Positions 6,004 through 6,559 of a DNA stretch of 6,559 bases are shown here, one piece after another. Source of the stretch: an uncultured Candidatus Melainabacteria bacterium (lineage in GTDB: Bacteria; Cyanobacteriota; Vampirovibrionia; Gastranaerophilales; Gastranaerophilaceae); assembly GCA_937891325.1 (NCBI GenBank), contig CALAFU010000072.1:1-6559 (forward strand), read 5' to 3'. The notes under the pieces are model-generated. The model made no database searches. It saw only the letters and a list, made by a program, of their open reading frames with translations, and was not told the origin of the DNA. Both the position numbers and the translations under genes were made by a program. How positions within the stretch are numbered: the first letter of the stretch is position 1; the number at the start of each line of letters is the position of its first letter.

Positions 6004-6040
6004 GCCGGTAAGTTTTTTAATTCCGACCCGGCATACTTAC
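6004..6040 (-). promoter_or_regulatory. Structured 5' leader element of metK (candidate cis-regulator)
   Basis: On the metK transcript, GTAAGT (6040 to 6035) pairs with ACTTAC (6013 to 6008). Inside the loop, GCCGG (6032 to 6028) is complementary to CCGGC (6008 to 6004), which directly follows the first stem. CCG-GGT-CGG (6031 to 6023) can also form a small inner hairpin. An A-rich run (6018 to 6013) sits just before the closing strand. The pairings are competing or pseudoknot-like and lie 16 nt upstream of the ribosome binding site. I do not recognise a known SAM riboswitch consensus. A regulatory role is inference from position and structure. Confidence 0.4.
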
Positions 6041-6076
6041 TCCCATTATCGTAAATCAAATAACACTGAAAAGCAA
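6041..6076 (-). promoter_or_regulatory. Promoter candidate for metK
   Basis: On the minus strand, TTGCTT (6076 to 6071) and TACGAT (6053 to 6048) are spaced by 17 bp, which would start transcription near 6041, just before the leader stem. An overlapping alternative uses GATAAT (6050 to 6045) with TTTTCA (6072 to 6067) at 16 bp, starting near 6038. Both are imperfect, so the exact start is uncertain, but either gives a leader of only about 60 nt. Confidence 0.4.
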
Positions 6077-6117
6077 ATTTATTACGATTATTTCTTTTGT
6101 AAATATTTTATTAAGAA

Positions 6118-6147
6118 CTGATTGTTTTTCTATAAATAGGTTATAAT
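6118..6147 (+). promoter_or_regulatory. Promoter candidate for the GntR-family gene (leaderless)
   Basis: A perfect TATAAT lies at 6142-6147, only 6 bp before the ATG at 6154. Transcription would begin at about the A of the start codon. The -35 region is poor: CTGATT at 6118-6123 with an 18-bp spacer is the best match. No Shine-Dalgarno sequence is present within reach of the ATG. Confidence 0.5.
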
Positions 6148-6153
6148 TAAATT

Positions 6154-6559
6154 ATGGAAAAATTCGTTCAACTTGATAAAACTAAACTTAACCACATTCC
6201 AATTAGCGAATTTGCCGATTTTATCCACCAAGACTACGAAGGCTCTAAGACAGAGTATCTCGTTAAACACATTGAAAAGTGGATTTTAGATAATTACAAC
6301 AAAACAATTCACGCAAATGATTTGATGCCGACAAAAAAACTTATGTCTGATTTGCTTGATATCAGCACAGGTACGGTTCAAAACATTTACAGAACGCTTG
6401 AAGACAAAGGACTTTTGTATTCAAAACAATGCATTGGCACTATGATTGCCGACATTAACAACAAAAACGTGAAACTTAGAAAATCTGTTTCAAAAAAAGA
6501 TTACGCAATTGAATTGATAAAAACCTTCATTGCAAAAAACAAGTTTATCAAATTTTTCA
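6154..6559 (+). CDS. GntR-family transcriptional regulator, N-terminal part (3' end outside window)
   Basis: The frame is open from the ATG at 6154 to the window edge, giving 135 complete codons without a stop. An in-frame TAA at 6148-6150 rules out a start further upstream. The next in-frame ATG (residue 58) would remove part of the DNA-binding domain. Residues about 35-100 form a GntR-type winged helix: a helix around YLVKHIEKWILDNY, then LMPTKKLMSDLLDISTGTVQ (positions 57-76), matching the family pattern LPS-x-R-x-LA-x-x-LGVSR-x-TV. A recognition helix with IYRTLEDKGLLYS and a wing ending in IGTMI follow. The C-terminal effector domain, which defines the subfamily (FadR, HutC, MocR, YtrA), is mostly missing, so ligand and targets are unknown. 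A 30-residue N-terminal extension precedes the domain. The gene is divergent from metK across 175 bp. Control of metK or of itself is possible but unproven. Confidence 0.82.
   Translation, partial: MEKFVQLDKTKLNHIPISEFADFIHQDYEGSKTEYLVKHIEKWILDNYNKTIHANDLMPTKKLMSDLLDISTGTVQNIYRTLEDKGLLYSKQCIGTMIADINNKNVKLRKSVSKKDYAIELIKTFIAKNKFIKFF

Noticed and set aside
5979..6153. Classical SAM-I (S-box) riboswitch ahead of metK
   Set aside because: The leader is about 60 nt, too short for a four-way-junction S-box, and none of its conserved blocks are present.

Overview
The window looks like a low-GC chromosomal segment from a diderm bacterium. The evidence for a diderm is the C-terminal end of an LptF/LptG-family lipopolysaccharide-export permease at the left edge, followed by a secreted protein. 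The AT-rich code, frequent TAA stops and AAGGAG-type ribosome binding sites fit many lineages. My tentative guess is a gut-associated relative of Cyanobacteria (Vampirovibrionia/Gastranaerophilales), but nothing here proves it. The genes look intact and mostly housekeeping. I see no transposase, phage gene, CRISPR array, tRNA or rRNA.

Layout. (1) Positions 1-1319, + strand: the end of an LptF/LptG permease and, 11 bp later, a secreted phosphodiester-glycosidase (NAGPA/DUF2233) family protein, probably one operon. (2) 1320-1687: a 368-bp gap between convergent genes. It holds a strong + strand terminator and a cluster of small palindromic repeats. (3) 1688-4640, - strand, read from right to left: crcB (fluoride channel), a formyltransferase with a methionyl-tRNA-formyltransferase-like architecture, an endonuclease IV-like TIM-barrel protein and a two-hotdog acyl-ACP thioesterase. 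The first three overlap each other. The thioesterase has its own extended -10 promoter candidate. (4) 4707-5978, - strand: metK (SAM synthetase), closed off from crcB by a clear intrinsic terminator. (5) 5979-6153: a divergent intergenic region with the metK leader and an apparently leaderless promoter for (6) a GntR-type regulator that runs off the right edge.

The genes do not form one obvious pathway. MetK makes S-adenosylmethionine, and the formyltransferase (if a true Fmt) consumes 10-formyl-THF to formylate Met-tRNAi. The thioesterase releases fatty acids, and the Lpt protein serves the outer membrane. I do not see a convincing new multi-gene system. The observations most worth following up are the structured metK leader, the hairpin repeats whose stem differences are all compensated, the leaderless gntR start, and two enzymes with departures from their family norms.
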